NCBI RefSeq assembly: GCF_000696185.1
Contig: NZ_KK853997.1
Coordinates: 3,270,907 to 3,334,906, forward strand
DNA: 64,000 nt
DNA from: Kitasatospora cheerisanensis KCTC 2395
GTDB lineage: Bacteria; Actinomycetota; Actinomycetes; Streptomycetales; Streptomycetaceae
Direction: 5' to 3'
Shown piece by piece: positions 7,725 through 15,301 of the stretch; position 1 is the first letter of the stretch; the number at the start of each line of letters is the position of its first letter. The position numbers and the translations under genes are program-made. The notes below the pieces were generated by a model. The model saw nothing but the letters and a program-made list of their open reading frames with translations, ran no database searches and was not told where the DNA came from.

Positions 7725-9500
7725 GTGCGCAAGGTGCTCATCGCCAACCGCGGCGAAATCGCAGTCCGCGTTGCCCGGGCGTGCCGGGATGCCGGTATCG
7801 CGAGTGTCGCCGTGTACGCCGAGCCGGACCGGGACGCGCTGCACGTGCGGGCGGCCGACGAGGCGTACGCGCTGGGCGGCGACACCCCCGCGACCAGCTA
7901 CCTGGACATCGCGAAGGTCCTGAAGGCGGCCGCCGACTCGGGTGCGGACGCGGTCCACCCCGGCTACGGCTTCCTGTCCGAGAACGCCGAGTTCGCGCAG
8001 GCCGTGATCGACGCCGGCCTGACCTGGATCGGCCCGCCGCCGCAGGCGATCCGCGACCTGGGCGACAAGGTCACCGCCCGGCACGTGGCGCAGCGCGCGG
8101 GCGCCCCGCTGGTGGCGGGCACCGCCGACCCGGTGTCCGGTGCCGACGAGGTGGTCGCGTTCGCGTCCGAGCACGGCCTGCCGGTCGCCATCAAGGCGGC
8201 GTTCGGCGGCGGCGGCCGCGGCCTGAAGGTCGCCCGCACGCTGGAGGAGATCCCGGAGCTGTACGAGTCGGCGGTGCGCGAGGCGGTGGCCGCGTTCGGC
8301 CGCGGCGAGTGCTTCGTCGAGCAGTACCTGGACAAGCCGCGGCACGTGGAGACCCAGTGCCTGGCCGACCAGCACGGCAACGTGGTGGTCGTCTCCACCC
8401 GTGACTGCTCGCTGCAGCGCCGCCACCAGAAGCTGGTCGAGGAGGCCCCCGCGCCGTTCCTGACGGACGAGCAGAACGCGGAGCTGTACCGGGCGTCGAA
8501 GGCGATCCTGCGCGAGGCGGGCTACGTCGGCGCCGGCACCTGCGAGTTCCTGGTGTCCCAGGACGGCCTGATCTCCTTCCTGGAGGTCAACACCCGTCTG
8601 CAGGTCGAGCACCCGGTCTCCGAGGAGGTCACCGGCCTCGACCTGGTCCGCGAGATGTTCCGGATCGCCGACGGCGAGGAGCTCGGCTACGACGACCCGG
8701 AGGTCCGCGGCCACTCCTTCGAGTTCCGGATCAACGGCGAGGACCCGGGCCGCAACTTCCTGCCCGCGCCCGGCACCGTGACGCTGTTCGCCCCGCCGTC
8801 CGGCCCGGGCGTGCGCCTGGACGCCGGCGTGGAGTCCGGCTCGGTGATCGGCCCCGCCTGGGACTCGCTGCTCGCCAAGCTGATCGTCACCGGCGCGACC
8901 CGCCAGCAGGCCCTGCAGCGCGCCAAGCGCGCCCTGGAGGAGTTCAAGGTGGAGGGCATGGCGACCGCCATCCCGTTCCACCAGGCCGTGGTCGCCGACC
9001 CGGCGTTCGCCCCCGAGGTGCACGGCTCCGAGGGCCCGTTCACGGTCTACACCCGCTGGATCGAGACCGAGTTCGAGAACACCATCCCGGCGTTCGCGGG
9101 CGCCGGCGGCGACGGCGAGGAGCCCGAGGGCCGCGAGACCGTGGTGGTCGAGGTCGGCGGCAAGCGCATCGAGGTGTCGCTGCCGTCCTCGCTCGGCGTG
9201 GGCTCGGCCCCGGCGGCGGGCGCCGCCACGGGCAAGGCGAAGCGCCGGGTGGGCGCCAAGAAGGCCGCCTCGGCGGTCTCCGGCGACACCCTGGCCTCGC
9301 CGATGCAGGGCACCATCGTCAAGGTCGCCGTCGAGGAGGGCCAGGTCGTCGCCGAGGGCGAGCTGATCGTGGTCCTGGAGGCGATGAAGATGGAGCAGCC
9401 GCTGAACGCCCACAAGGCCGGCACCGTGGTCGGCCTGAAGGCCGAGGTCGGCGCCTCGGTCTCCAGCGGCGCCGCGCTCTGCGAGATCAAGGACGTCTGA
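7725..9500 (+). CDS. accA2: acetyl/propionyl-CoA carboxylase alpha subunit (biotin carboxylase + BCCP)
   Basis: 591 residues. Residues 1-450 are biotin carboxylase: [14 protein letters not shown] at the start, ATP-grasp glycine loop [12 protein letters not shown], and [16 protein letters not shown]. Residues ~515-591 are the biotin carrier domain with the attachment site EAMKMEQP. An Ala/Lys-rich linker joins them. It carboxylates biotin with bicarbonate and ATP and pairs with separate beta (and epsilon) subunits to form malonyl- or methylmalonyl-CoA for fatty acids and polyketides. GTG at 7725 has AGAAGGGAG as ribosome-binding site. BirA for its modification is encoded 6.6 kb upstream; no complete beta subunit lies inside the window. 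Confidence 0.95.
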   Translation: MRKVLIANRGEIAVRVARACRDAGIASVAVYAEPDRDALHVRAADEAYALGGDTPATSYLDIAKVLKAAADSGADAVHPGYGFLSENAEFAQAVIDAGLTWIGPPPQAIRDLGDKVTARHVAQRAGAPLVAGTADPVSGADEVVAFASEHGLPVAIKAAFGGGGRGLKVARTLEEIPELYESAVREAVAAFGRGECFVEQYLDKPRHVETQCLADQHGNVVVVSTRDCSLQRRHQKLVEEAPAPFLTDEQNAELYRASKAILREAGYVGAGTCEFLVSQDGLISFLEVNTRLQVEHPVSEEVTGLDLVREMFRIADGEELGYDDPEVRGHSFEFRINGEDPGRNFLPAPGTVTLFAPPSGPGVRLDAGVESGSVIGPAWDSLLAKLIVTGATRQQALQRAKRALEEFKVEGMATAIPFHQAVVADPAFAPEVHGSEGPFTVYTRWIETEFENTIPAFAGAGGDGEEPEGRETVVVEVGGKRIEVSLPSSLGVGSAPAAGAATGKAKRRVGAKKAASAVSGDTLASPMQGTIVKVAVEEGQVVAEGELIVVLEAMKMEQPLNAHKAGTVVGLKAEVGASVSSGAALCEIKDV

Positions 9501-9517
9501 CCCCGGGTCACGACCGC

Positions 9518-9555
9518 GACGGGCGGCGGGAGTCCACGGACTCCCGCCGCCCGTC
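9518..9555. terminator. bidirectional hairpin terminator after accA2
   Basis: A perfect 18-bp inverted repeat (9518-9535 / 9538-9555, 2-base gap) separates accA2 from the convergent condensation-domain gene. Confidence 0.75.
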
Positions 9556-9592
9556 GGCGTTCTCCCCCGCACCGCACCGGGCGCCGCCCGCG

Positions 9593-10942
9593 CTACGCGG
9601 CGTCCAGCACCGACCGCTCGATGCCGCACAGGAACTGGGCCATCCGCGCCCGGTCCAGCAGGGCGCCGTCGGCGACCATCCGCAGTTCGACCGCGCCCGG
9701 CACGGCCACCACGTCCACCGCGACGGACAGCCCGGGGCGGGCCGGGAACGCCTCCGGGAAGGTCAGCTCCCGCTCCGGAACCGGGGCTTCGCCGGGGCCG
9801 TCGGGCATCAGGGCGGCCAGCGGGTCGCGGGTGTCGTTCCAGATCACCGAGTGGTCGGCGAGTTCGACGCCGGCCGCCCGGAGCGCCGCCAGGTCGGCGT
9901 CCAACTGCGGCTTGTGGTAGCCGGAGTGGCGGTAGGCGCTGAGCGCCGGGCCCTGGCAGCGGCGGACCGTGTCGGCGAAGTCCCGGCCCAGCTCCGGGAG
10001 GTGGAACAGGCCCTCCTGGGCGAGCGTGGTGACGGCCTCCGCGGCCTGCTCGGAGAACCGGTTGCCGACCACCACCTGGAACAGCACCTCGCGCTGCCCG
10101 CCGAGCCGCACCAGTTCGGTGGCGCCGGCGGCCAGCAGCACGGTGGCGTCACCGGTCCGCAGCCGGGCGGCGGCCCGGGGCAGCGCGGCGGCCAGTTGCG
10201 GGGAGCGCAGCACCGCGTACGGGAAGGGCCTCTCCGGGTCCGGTTCGCCGGCCGGGCGCGGGAGTTGGGCGCGCGGGCCGGAGCTCAGCCGGTCCCGCCA
10301 GTGCCGGCGGGCGGCGGCGTCCCGGCGGCGGCCGCGCGGCGAGTCCTGCTCGGCGGCCTCCTCCAGCGGCTGCGCGAAGGTCCGCTCCGCGCGCAGCTGG
10401 TCGGCACTCCGCCCGCCCGCCAGCACCGTCAGGTCGCGGACCGCCCGGCGCATGCCCCAGCCGTCCGCGGCGGTGTGCGACAGCACCAGCACGGTCTGCC
10501 GGACCAGGCCGTCGACCACCACCAGGCCGAGCCGCACCGGCCACTCCCGCGGCAGGTCGAAGGGCCGGTCGGCGAAGGCGGCGAGCAGCTCCGCCGCCGC
10601 CCCGCCGGCCTGCTCGGCGTCCTCCCGGTGCAGCACCGTCACCGGCAGCGTCCCGTCGGCGTCGAGCCGCTGGACCAGGTCGCCGTCCTGCTCGATCAGT
10701 CGGGTCCGCAGCGCGTCGTGCAGGTGCAGCAGTTCGGTGAAGGCGCGCAGCGCCTCCGCGAGCGGCAGGCCCGGATCGACGGGGGCGGCCAGCCGCAGGT
10801 TGTACCGGGGCGCGTCGGGGCCGAGGCCGGCCAGCGCGGTGTGGATCGCCCGCTGCCCCCAGGTCGCGGGGCCCTGCCCGCCCCGCGCCCCACGCACCGT
10901 CAACTCCGTTGTGCGGTCGAGTGTTTCGCTCGCTGCGTCCAT
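9593..10942 (-). CDS. stand-alone condensation-domain protein (NRPS C-domain fold)
   Basis: 449 residues covering one condensation domain and nothing else. An early WGQRAIHTAL resembles the first C-domain motif. LSHTAADGWG (about residues 152-161) is the catalytic HHxxxDG motif with the second His, Asp and Gly kept and the first His replaced by Ser. FHLPELGRDFADTVRRC and VIWNDTRDP resemble later C-domain elements. Such free-standing enzymes can catalyse amide or ester transfer, or act in trans with carrier proteins; no adenylation or carrier protein is encoded nearby, so the substrate is unknown. ATG at 10942 lacks a clear ribosome-binding site; a TAGCGT box lies 14 bases upstream. Confidence 0.8.
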   Translation of the reverse strand: MDAASETLDRTTELTVRGARGGQGPATWGQRAIHTALAGLGPDAPRYNLRLAAPVDPGLPLAEALRAFTELLHLHDALRTRLIEQDGDLVQRLDADGTLPVTVLHREDAEQAGGAAAELLAAFADRPFDLPREWPVRLGLVVVDGLVRQTVLVLSHTAADGWGMRRAVRDLTVLAGGRSADQLRAERTFAQPLEEAAEQDSPRGRRRDAAARRHWRDRLSSGPRAQLPRPAGEPDPERPFPYAVLRSPQLAAALPRAAARLRTGDATVLLAAGATELVRLGGQREVLFQVVVGNRFSEQAAEAVTTLAQEGLFHLPELGRDFADTVRRCQGPALSAYRHSGYHKPQLDADLAALRAAGVELADHSVIWNDTRDPLAALMPDGPGEAPVPERELTFPEAFPARPGLSVAVDVVAVPGAVELRMVADGALLDRARMAQFLCGIERSVLDAA

Positions 10943-10953
10943 GGGCGCAGACG

Positions 10954-11961
10954 CTACAAGCGGGGCGGGCGGGGCGGCCAGAGGGCGGTGGCCGCCGGGC
11001 CGGAAGCGGTCAGCGGATCCGCTCGGCGAGCCGGGGGACGGTCGGCAGCGGCGCGCCGTGCGGGGCGGGCCGGCGCTGGCCCGGCAGCGGGCGCCCGGGC
11101 GACCCCCGCGGGCGGGACGGGCCGGCGCGGCACCGCGGCGGTCGGCTGCGGGTGCACCGGCGGGGTATCGGCGTGCAGGCCGAGCGCGGCGACCGAGACC
11201 TGCACGCCGCAGTCGGCGAGCGCGTCGAGTTCGCGGGCCGTCGGGTCCTCGGCGGCGGTGTGCTCGTCGGTGACCAGGCGGGTGATCGCGTCGGTGGCGA
11301 CGGTCTGGAACATGCTGTCCGCGCCGAGCTTGGTGTGGTCGGCGAGGACGATCACCTCGTTGGCGGCCTGCACCAGGGCCCGGTCGACGCTGGCGGACAG
11401 CATGTTGGCGGTGGACAGCCCGCGTTCGGCGGTCAGCCCGCTGCCGGAGATGAAGGCCTTGGTGACCCGCAGCCCGGCCAGCGACTGTTCGGCGCCGCTG
11501 CCGACCAGCGCGTAGTTGGAGCCGCGCAGGGTGCCGCCCGTCATCACCACCTCGACCCGGTTGGCGTGCGCCAGCGCCTGGGCGACCAGCAGCGAGTTGG
11601 TGACCACCGTCAGCCCGGGCACCCGGGCCAGCCGGCGGGCCAGCTCCTGGGTGGTGGTGCCGGCGCCGACCACGATCGCGTCGCCCTCCTCGACCATGCC
11701 CGCGGCGAGATCGGCGATGGCGCTCTTCTCGGCCGCGGCGAGGTGGGTCTTCTGCGGGTAGCCGGGCTCCCGGCCGAAGCCGCCGGGTAGCACCGCGCCG
11801 CCGTGCCGGCGGTCGAGCAGCCCTTCGGCCTCCAGCGCCCGCACGTCCCGGCGGACGGTGACTTCGGAGGTCTGGACGACGCGGGCCAGCTCTCGGAGCG
11901 ACACGGCTCCGTTGGCGCGCACCATCTCGAGAATCAACTGGCGACGTTCTGCAGCAAACAC
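10954..11961 (-). CDS. DeoR-family transcriptional regulator (probable C-terminal frameshift)
   Basis: The N-terminal DeoR helix-turn-helix reads ERRQLILEMVRANGAVS ... TSEVTVRRDVRALE (residues ~5-50). An ISOCOT/DeoRC sugar-phosphate sensor domain follows (about 75-235, with VVGAGTTTQELAR and VTNSLLVAQALA). As read, it is 335 residues with a Pro/Ala/Arg tail. The normal third-position G/C pattern continues in this frame only to about 11100, then moves to the next frame, which ends at a natural stop at 11010-11012. This implies an indel near the run of five C at 11103-11107 and a true protein of about 317 residues. The gene lies 2.3 kb from the purine phosphorylase gene and is the best local candidate for controlling the nucleoside genes. 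Confidence 0.88.
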   Translation of the reverse strand: MFAAERRQLILEMVRANGAVSLRELARVVQTSEVTVRRDVRALEAEGLLDRRHGGAVLPGGFGREPGYPQKTHLAAAEKSAIADLAAGMVEEGDAIVVGAGTTTQELARRLARVPGLTVVTNSLLVAQALAHANRVEVVMTGGTLRGSNYALVGSGAEQSLAGLRVTKAFISGSGLTAERGLSTANMLSASVDRALVQAANEVIVLADHTKLGADSMFQTVATDAITRLVTDEHTAAEDPTARELDALADCGVQVSVAALGLHADTPPVHPQPTAAVPRRPVPPAGVARAPAAGPAPARPARRAAADRPPARRADPLTASGPAATALWPPRPPRL

Positions 11962-11967
11962 AGAACC

Positions 11968-11989
11968 GACGGTAACCCGAGTGACCGTC
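11968..11989. promoter_or_regulatory. inverted repeat upstream of the DeoR gene (possible autoregulatory site)
   Basis: GACGGT and ACCGTC flank 10 bases, 7 bp before the DeoR ATG. The heptamer GGTAACC overlaps it at 11971-11977 and recurs at 12011-12017, 40 bp away. None of this matches the CTACGCGCGTAG palindrome found at the nucleoside genes. Otherwise the gap 11962-12122 shows nothing identifiable. Confidence 0.35.
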
Positions 11990-12122
11990 TGCTTTCAGGC
12001 GTTTGCACCTGGTAACCGGATTTGCTCACCCGGGAGCGGCGCACGACCGTACAATGCGCGCTCCGCCGGGCGGGTGAGCCGGGCGGCGCGCGCCCGGCCC
12101 GGCCCGAACACCTGGCGGAACG

Positions 12123-13568
12123 TCAGGAACCGGCGCCCTCGCGCTTGCGGATGTGCAGCTGGCGGGCCGCCTCGGCGGTGGAGCCGGACAGCGACGGGTA
12201 GACGGTGAACGCACCGGCCACCTGTTCGACCGTCAGGTTGTTGTCCACCGCGAGCGAGATGGAATGGATCAGTTCGGAGGCGCGCGGCGCGACCACCACG
12301 CCGCCCACCACGATGCCCGTGCCCGGGCGCGCGAACAGCTTCACGAAGCCGTCCCGGATGCCCTGCATCTTCGCCCGCGGGTTGCCGCGCAGCGGGAGCT
12401 TGATCTCGACCGCGTCCATCTTTCCGCAGGTCACGTCGGCGTGGGTGTAGCCGACGGTGGCGATCTCCGGGTCGGTGAACACGTTGGACGCGACGGTCTT
12501 CAGGTTCAACGGCTGCACCGCGTCGCCGAGCGCGTGGTACATGGCGATCCGGCCCTGCATGGCGGCCACCGAGGCCAGCATGAACACGCCGGTGCAGTCG
12601 CCGGCCGCGTACACGCCGGGGGCGGAGGTGCGGGAGACCCGGTCCACCTTGATCTGGCCCCAGTCGTTGACCGCGACGCCGGCCTCCTCCAGGCCCAGGT
12701 CGGCGGTGTTGGGGATGGAGCCGACCGCCATCAGGCAGTGCGTGCCGGTGATCACCTTGCCGTCGGCCAGCGTCACCTCGACCCGGTCGCCGATCCGCTT
12801 GGCGCTCTCCGCGCGGGAGCGGCTCATCACGTTCATGCCGCGGCGGCGGAACACGTCCTCCAGCACCTCGGCGGCGTCCGGGTCCTCGCCCGGCAGCACC
12901 CGGTCGCGCGAGGAGACCAGCGTGACGTTCGAGCCGAGCGCCTGGTAGGCGCCGGCGAACTCGGCGCCGGTGACGCCGGAGCCGACCACGATCAGCTCGC
13001 GCGGCAGCTCCTCCAGGTCGTACACCTGCGTCCAGGCGAGGATCCGCTCGCCGTCCGGCTGGGCGTCGGGCAGTTCGCGCGGGCGGACGCCGGTGGCGAT
13101 CAGCACCGCGTCGGCGCGCAGCGACTCGACGGTGCCGTCGGTGTGGTCGACCAGCACCTCGCGGGAGCCGTCCATCGCCTGGCCGCCGGCGCCGAGCCGG
13201 CCGCGGCCGCGCAGCACCGTGACGCCGGCCCGGGTCACCGCCTGGGTGATGTCGTGCGACTGGGCGATCGCCAGCCGCTTCACCCGTCGGTTGACCTTGC
13301 CGAGGTCGACCCCAACCACCCGGGCCGGGTCGGCCGCGTCCGGCGTGCCGTCCGCGACCAGGATGCCGAGTTCCTCGTACGAGCTGTCGAAGCTGGTCAT
13401 CACCTCGGCGGTGGCGATCAGCGTCTTGGACGGCACGCAGTCCGTCAGCACCGCCGATCCGCCCAGACCGTCGCGGTCGACAACGGTCACCTCCGCGCCG
13501 AGCTGGGCTGCCACGAGGGCCGCCTCGTATCCGCCTGGTCCGCCACCGATGATCACGATCCGAGTCAC
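12123..13568 (-). CDS. lpdA: NAD(P)H-quinone dehydrogenase, LpdA-like flavoprotein
   Basis: 481 residues of the pyridine-nucleotide disulfide oxidoreductase family. FAD-binding VIIGGGPGGYEAA is at the N-terminus, an NAD-binding VVGSGVTGAEFAGAY near 185, and a dimerisation domain in the last ~115 residues. The region that carries C-x4-C in lipoamide dehydrogenase reads SAVLTDCVPSK, so the first active-site Cys is missing. Mycobacterial LpdA (Rv3303c) has the same change and acts as a quinone reductase, and it lies near purine phosphorylase and phosphosugar mutase genes as here. GTG at 13568 has TGGAG upstream; an in-frame ATG at 13577 is the alternative start. Confidence 0.88.
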   Translation of the reverse strand: MTRIVIIGGGPGGYEAALVAAQLGAEVTVVDRDGLGGSAVLTDCVPSKTLIATAEVMTSFDSSYEELGILVADGTPDAADPARVVGVDLGKVNRRVKRLAIAQSHDITQAVTRAGVTVLRGRGRLGAGGQAMDGSREVLVDHTDGTVESLRADAVLIATGVRPRELPDAQPDGERILAWTQVYDLEELPRELIVVGSGVTGAEFAGAYQALGSNVTLVSSRDRVLPGEDPDAAEVLEDVFRRRGMNVMSRSRAESAKRIGDRVEVTLADGKVITGTHCLMAVGSIPNTADLGLEEAGVAVNDWGQIKVDRVSRTSAPGVYAAGDCTGVFMLASVAAMQGRIAMYHALGDAVQPLNLKTVASNVFTDPEIATVGYTHADVTCGKMDAVEIKLPLRGNPRAKMQGIRDGFVKLFARPGTGIVVGGVVVAPRASELIHSISLAVDNNLTVEQVAGAFTVYPSLSGSTAEAARQLHIRKREGAGS

Positions 13569-13710
13569 GTGCTCCATTGTCCCGCATGCCGGAACCGATT
13601 CCACGCCGGGGCCGTTGTTGTTCGCCCCTTGTTCCCCGGGCCGCGCGCGGAGAGGGTCGGCTGCCGCGGGCGCGCCTGGTCGGGCGGGCCGCTCCCGTAG
13701 GCTGGCGGTC

Positions 13711-14148
13711 ATGTCGCTCTATGCCGCCTACGCCACCAACCTCGACGCCCGGCAGATGAGCCGGCGTGCCCCGCACTCCCCGCTGCGCGGCTCCGGCTGG
13801 CTGACCGGCTGGCGGCTGACCTTCGGCGGCGAGCAGCTGGGCTGGGAGGGCTCGCTGGCCACCGTGGTGGAGGACGAGAAGGAGCAGGTCTTCGTCTCGC
13901 TCTACGACGTCGCCCCGATGGACGAGGACGGCCTGGACCGCTGGGAGGGCGTGCAGCTCGGCATCTACCGCAAGGTGAAGCTGCGCGCGCAGACCCTGGA
14001 CGGTGAAGTCCCGGTGTGGACGTACGTGCTGAACGACTACGAGGGCGGCCTGCCCGCCGCCCGCTACCTCGGCCTGATCGCGGACGCCGCGGAGAGCGCG
14101 GGCGCCCCCGACGACTACGTGCTGGCCCTGCGCCGCCGCCCCTGCTGA
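13711..14148 (+). CDS. gamma-glutamylcyclotransferase-like protein
   Basis: 145 residues of the AIG2/gamma-glutamylcyclotransferase fold. The N-terminus SLYAAYATNLD matches the substrate-binding Y-G-S-N-L loop in relaxed form. A conserved Glu/Asp-rich stretch (VVEDEKEQVFVSLYDV) and a C-terminal YLGLIADAAES helix follow. The family releases 5-oxoproline from gamma-glutamyl peptides, but the physiological substrate here is unknown. It is divergent from lpdA. A TAGGCT box at 13698-13703 lies 13 bases before the ATG and there is no ribosome-binding site, so the mRNA is probably leaderless. Confidence 0.8.
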   Translation: MSLYAAYATNLDARQMSRRAPHSPLRGSGWLTGWRLTFGGEQLGWEGSLATVVEDEKEQVFVSLYDVAPMDEDGLDRWEGVQLGIYRKVKLRAQTLDGEVPVWTYVLNDYEGGLPAARYLGLIADAAESAGAPDDYVLALRRRPC

Positions 14149-14267
14149 CCACGCCTGCGCGCCTGCGCCGGACGGGAGTTCGGCCGCGGTCCGGCCCGCG
14201 CGGGGCGGACGAATGCTGGCGTTCGGCACATTCCGGGTAACGATCCGGCATGGCTCGGCCCGGTTGT

Positions 14268-14279
14268 CTACGCGCGTAG
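14268..14279. promoter_or_regulatory. nucleoside-regulon operator CTACGCGCGTAG (exact), purine phosphorylase gene
   Basis: A perfect 12-bp palindrome ending 25 bp before the GTG of the purine nucleoside phosphorylase gene. A TATCCT -10 box follows at 14292-14297, placing the operator over the expected -35 region. Identical copies precede deoC and add. Confidence 0.75.
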
Positions 14280-14304
14280 GCAGATTTGACCTATCCTCGA
14301 CCAT

Positions 14305-15135
14305 GTGAACGCATCTCCTCAGACGGTCGTCTCCGCCGACCCCTACGCCGCCGCCCGGGAAGCCGCCGACCGGCTGCGCGAACTCACCGGCGCCGAGCGC
14401 CACGACGTCGCCCTGGTGATGGGCTCCGGCTGGGTGCCGGCCGCCGACGCCCTCGGCGAGACCCTCGCGGAATTCCCGGTCACCGCCCTGCCCGGCTTCC
14501 CCGCCCCCGCCGTGGCCGGCCACGCCGGCACCGTCCGCTCGGTGCGGATGCCCGGCGACGGCGACCGCCGCGCCCTGGTCTTCCTCGGCCGCAACCACTA
14601 CTACGAGGGCCACGGCGTGGCCACCGTGGTGCACGGCGTGCGCACCGCCGCCGCGGCCGGCTGCCGGACCATCGTGCTCACCAACGGCTGCGGCGGCCTG
14701 CGCCGCGGCTGGACTCCCGGCCAGCCGGTCCTGATCAGCGACCACATCAACCTGACCGCGGACTCCCCGATCGTCGGCGCCAACTTCGTCGACCTCACCG
14801 ACCTGTACTCCAAGCGCCTGCGCGCACTCTGCCGCGAGGTCGACCCGTCGCTGGACGAGGCCGTCTACGTGCAGTTCCGCGGCCCGCACTACGAGACCCC
14901 GGCCGAGGTCAACATGGCCCGGGTGATCGGCGGCGAGCTCGTCGGCATGTCCACCACCCTGGAGGCCATCGCCGCCCGCGAGGCCGGCGCCGAGGTGCTC
15001 GGCATCTCGCTGGTCACCAACCTGGCCGCGGGCATGACCGGCGAACCGCTCAACCACGCCGAGGTGCTGGAGGCCGGCCGCGCCTCCGCCGAGCGGATGG
15101 GCGCCCTGCTGGCGAAGGTCCTGGAGCGGATCTGA
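14305..15135 (+). CDS. purine-nucleoside phosphorylase
   Basis: 276 residues of the trimeric PNP/MTAP family. It splits purine (deoxy)nucleosides with phosphate into base and (deoxy)ribose-1-phosphate. Signatures: [11 protein letters not shown] with the phosphate-binding Ser (about 44-54), GRNHYYEGH (about 94-102), [12 protein letters not shown] (about 128-139), [17 protein letters not shown] (about 190-206) with the purine-site Glu, [16 protein letters not shown], and [10 protein letters not shown]. The GTG at 14305 has no ribosome-binding site, and TATCCT lies 13 bases upstream, so the mRNA is probably leaderless. The operator palindrome suggests repression when nucleosides are absent. A hairpin follows the stop. 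Confidence 0.92.
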   Translation: MNASPQTVVSADPYAAAREAADRLRELTGAERHDVALVMGSGWVPAADALGETLAEFPVTALPGFPAPAVAGHAGTVRSVRMPGDGDRRALVFLGRNHYYEGHGVATVVHGVRTAAAAGCRTIVLTNGCGGLRRGWTPGQPVLISDHINLTADSPIVGANFVDLTDLYSKRLRALCREVDPSLDEAVYVQFRGPHYETPAEVNMARVIGGELVGMSTTLEAIAAREAGAEVLGISLVTNLAAGMTGEPLNHAEVLEAGRASAERMGALLAKVLERI

Positions 15136-15139
15136 CACC

Positions 15140-15165
15140 CCGTCGGGGAGGCGACTCCCCGACGG
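15140..15165. terminator. hairpin terminator after the purine phosphorylase gene
   Basis: An 11-bp perfect stem with a GCGA loop starts 4 bases after the stop codon. A second, looser inverted repeat (GAGGGCCCC 15188-15196 / GGGGCCCTC 15229-15237) lies in the remaining gap before the mutase gene. Confidence 0.6.
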
Positions 15166-15301
15166 CGCACCACCTCTGACGGAGAATGAGGGCCCCGCGG
15201 ACGGTACGGCTTGCTGCGCCGCTGTCACGGGGCCCTCGTGCTCCCGTCCTCGCACGCCTCGTCACTTCACCTCGTCACCACACCCACAGGGAGCGGGCCG
15301 C

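Noticed and set aside
7695-7725. GGTTCGA-like sequence before accA2 considered as a tRNA T-arm
   Set aside because: No cloverleaf, no acceptor stem or anticodon arm around it.
15188-15237. Loose inverted repeat before the mutase gene as a riboswitch
   Set aside because: Only a 9-bp stem with a 32-base loop and no recognisable riboswitch core.
11995-15255. A 1086-codon open frame on the minus strand across lpdA and the purine phosphorylase gene
   Set aside because: It is antisense or out of frame to well-supported genes and is Arg/Gly/Ala-rich, a by-product of high GC; no domain is recognisable.
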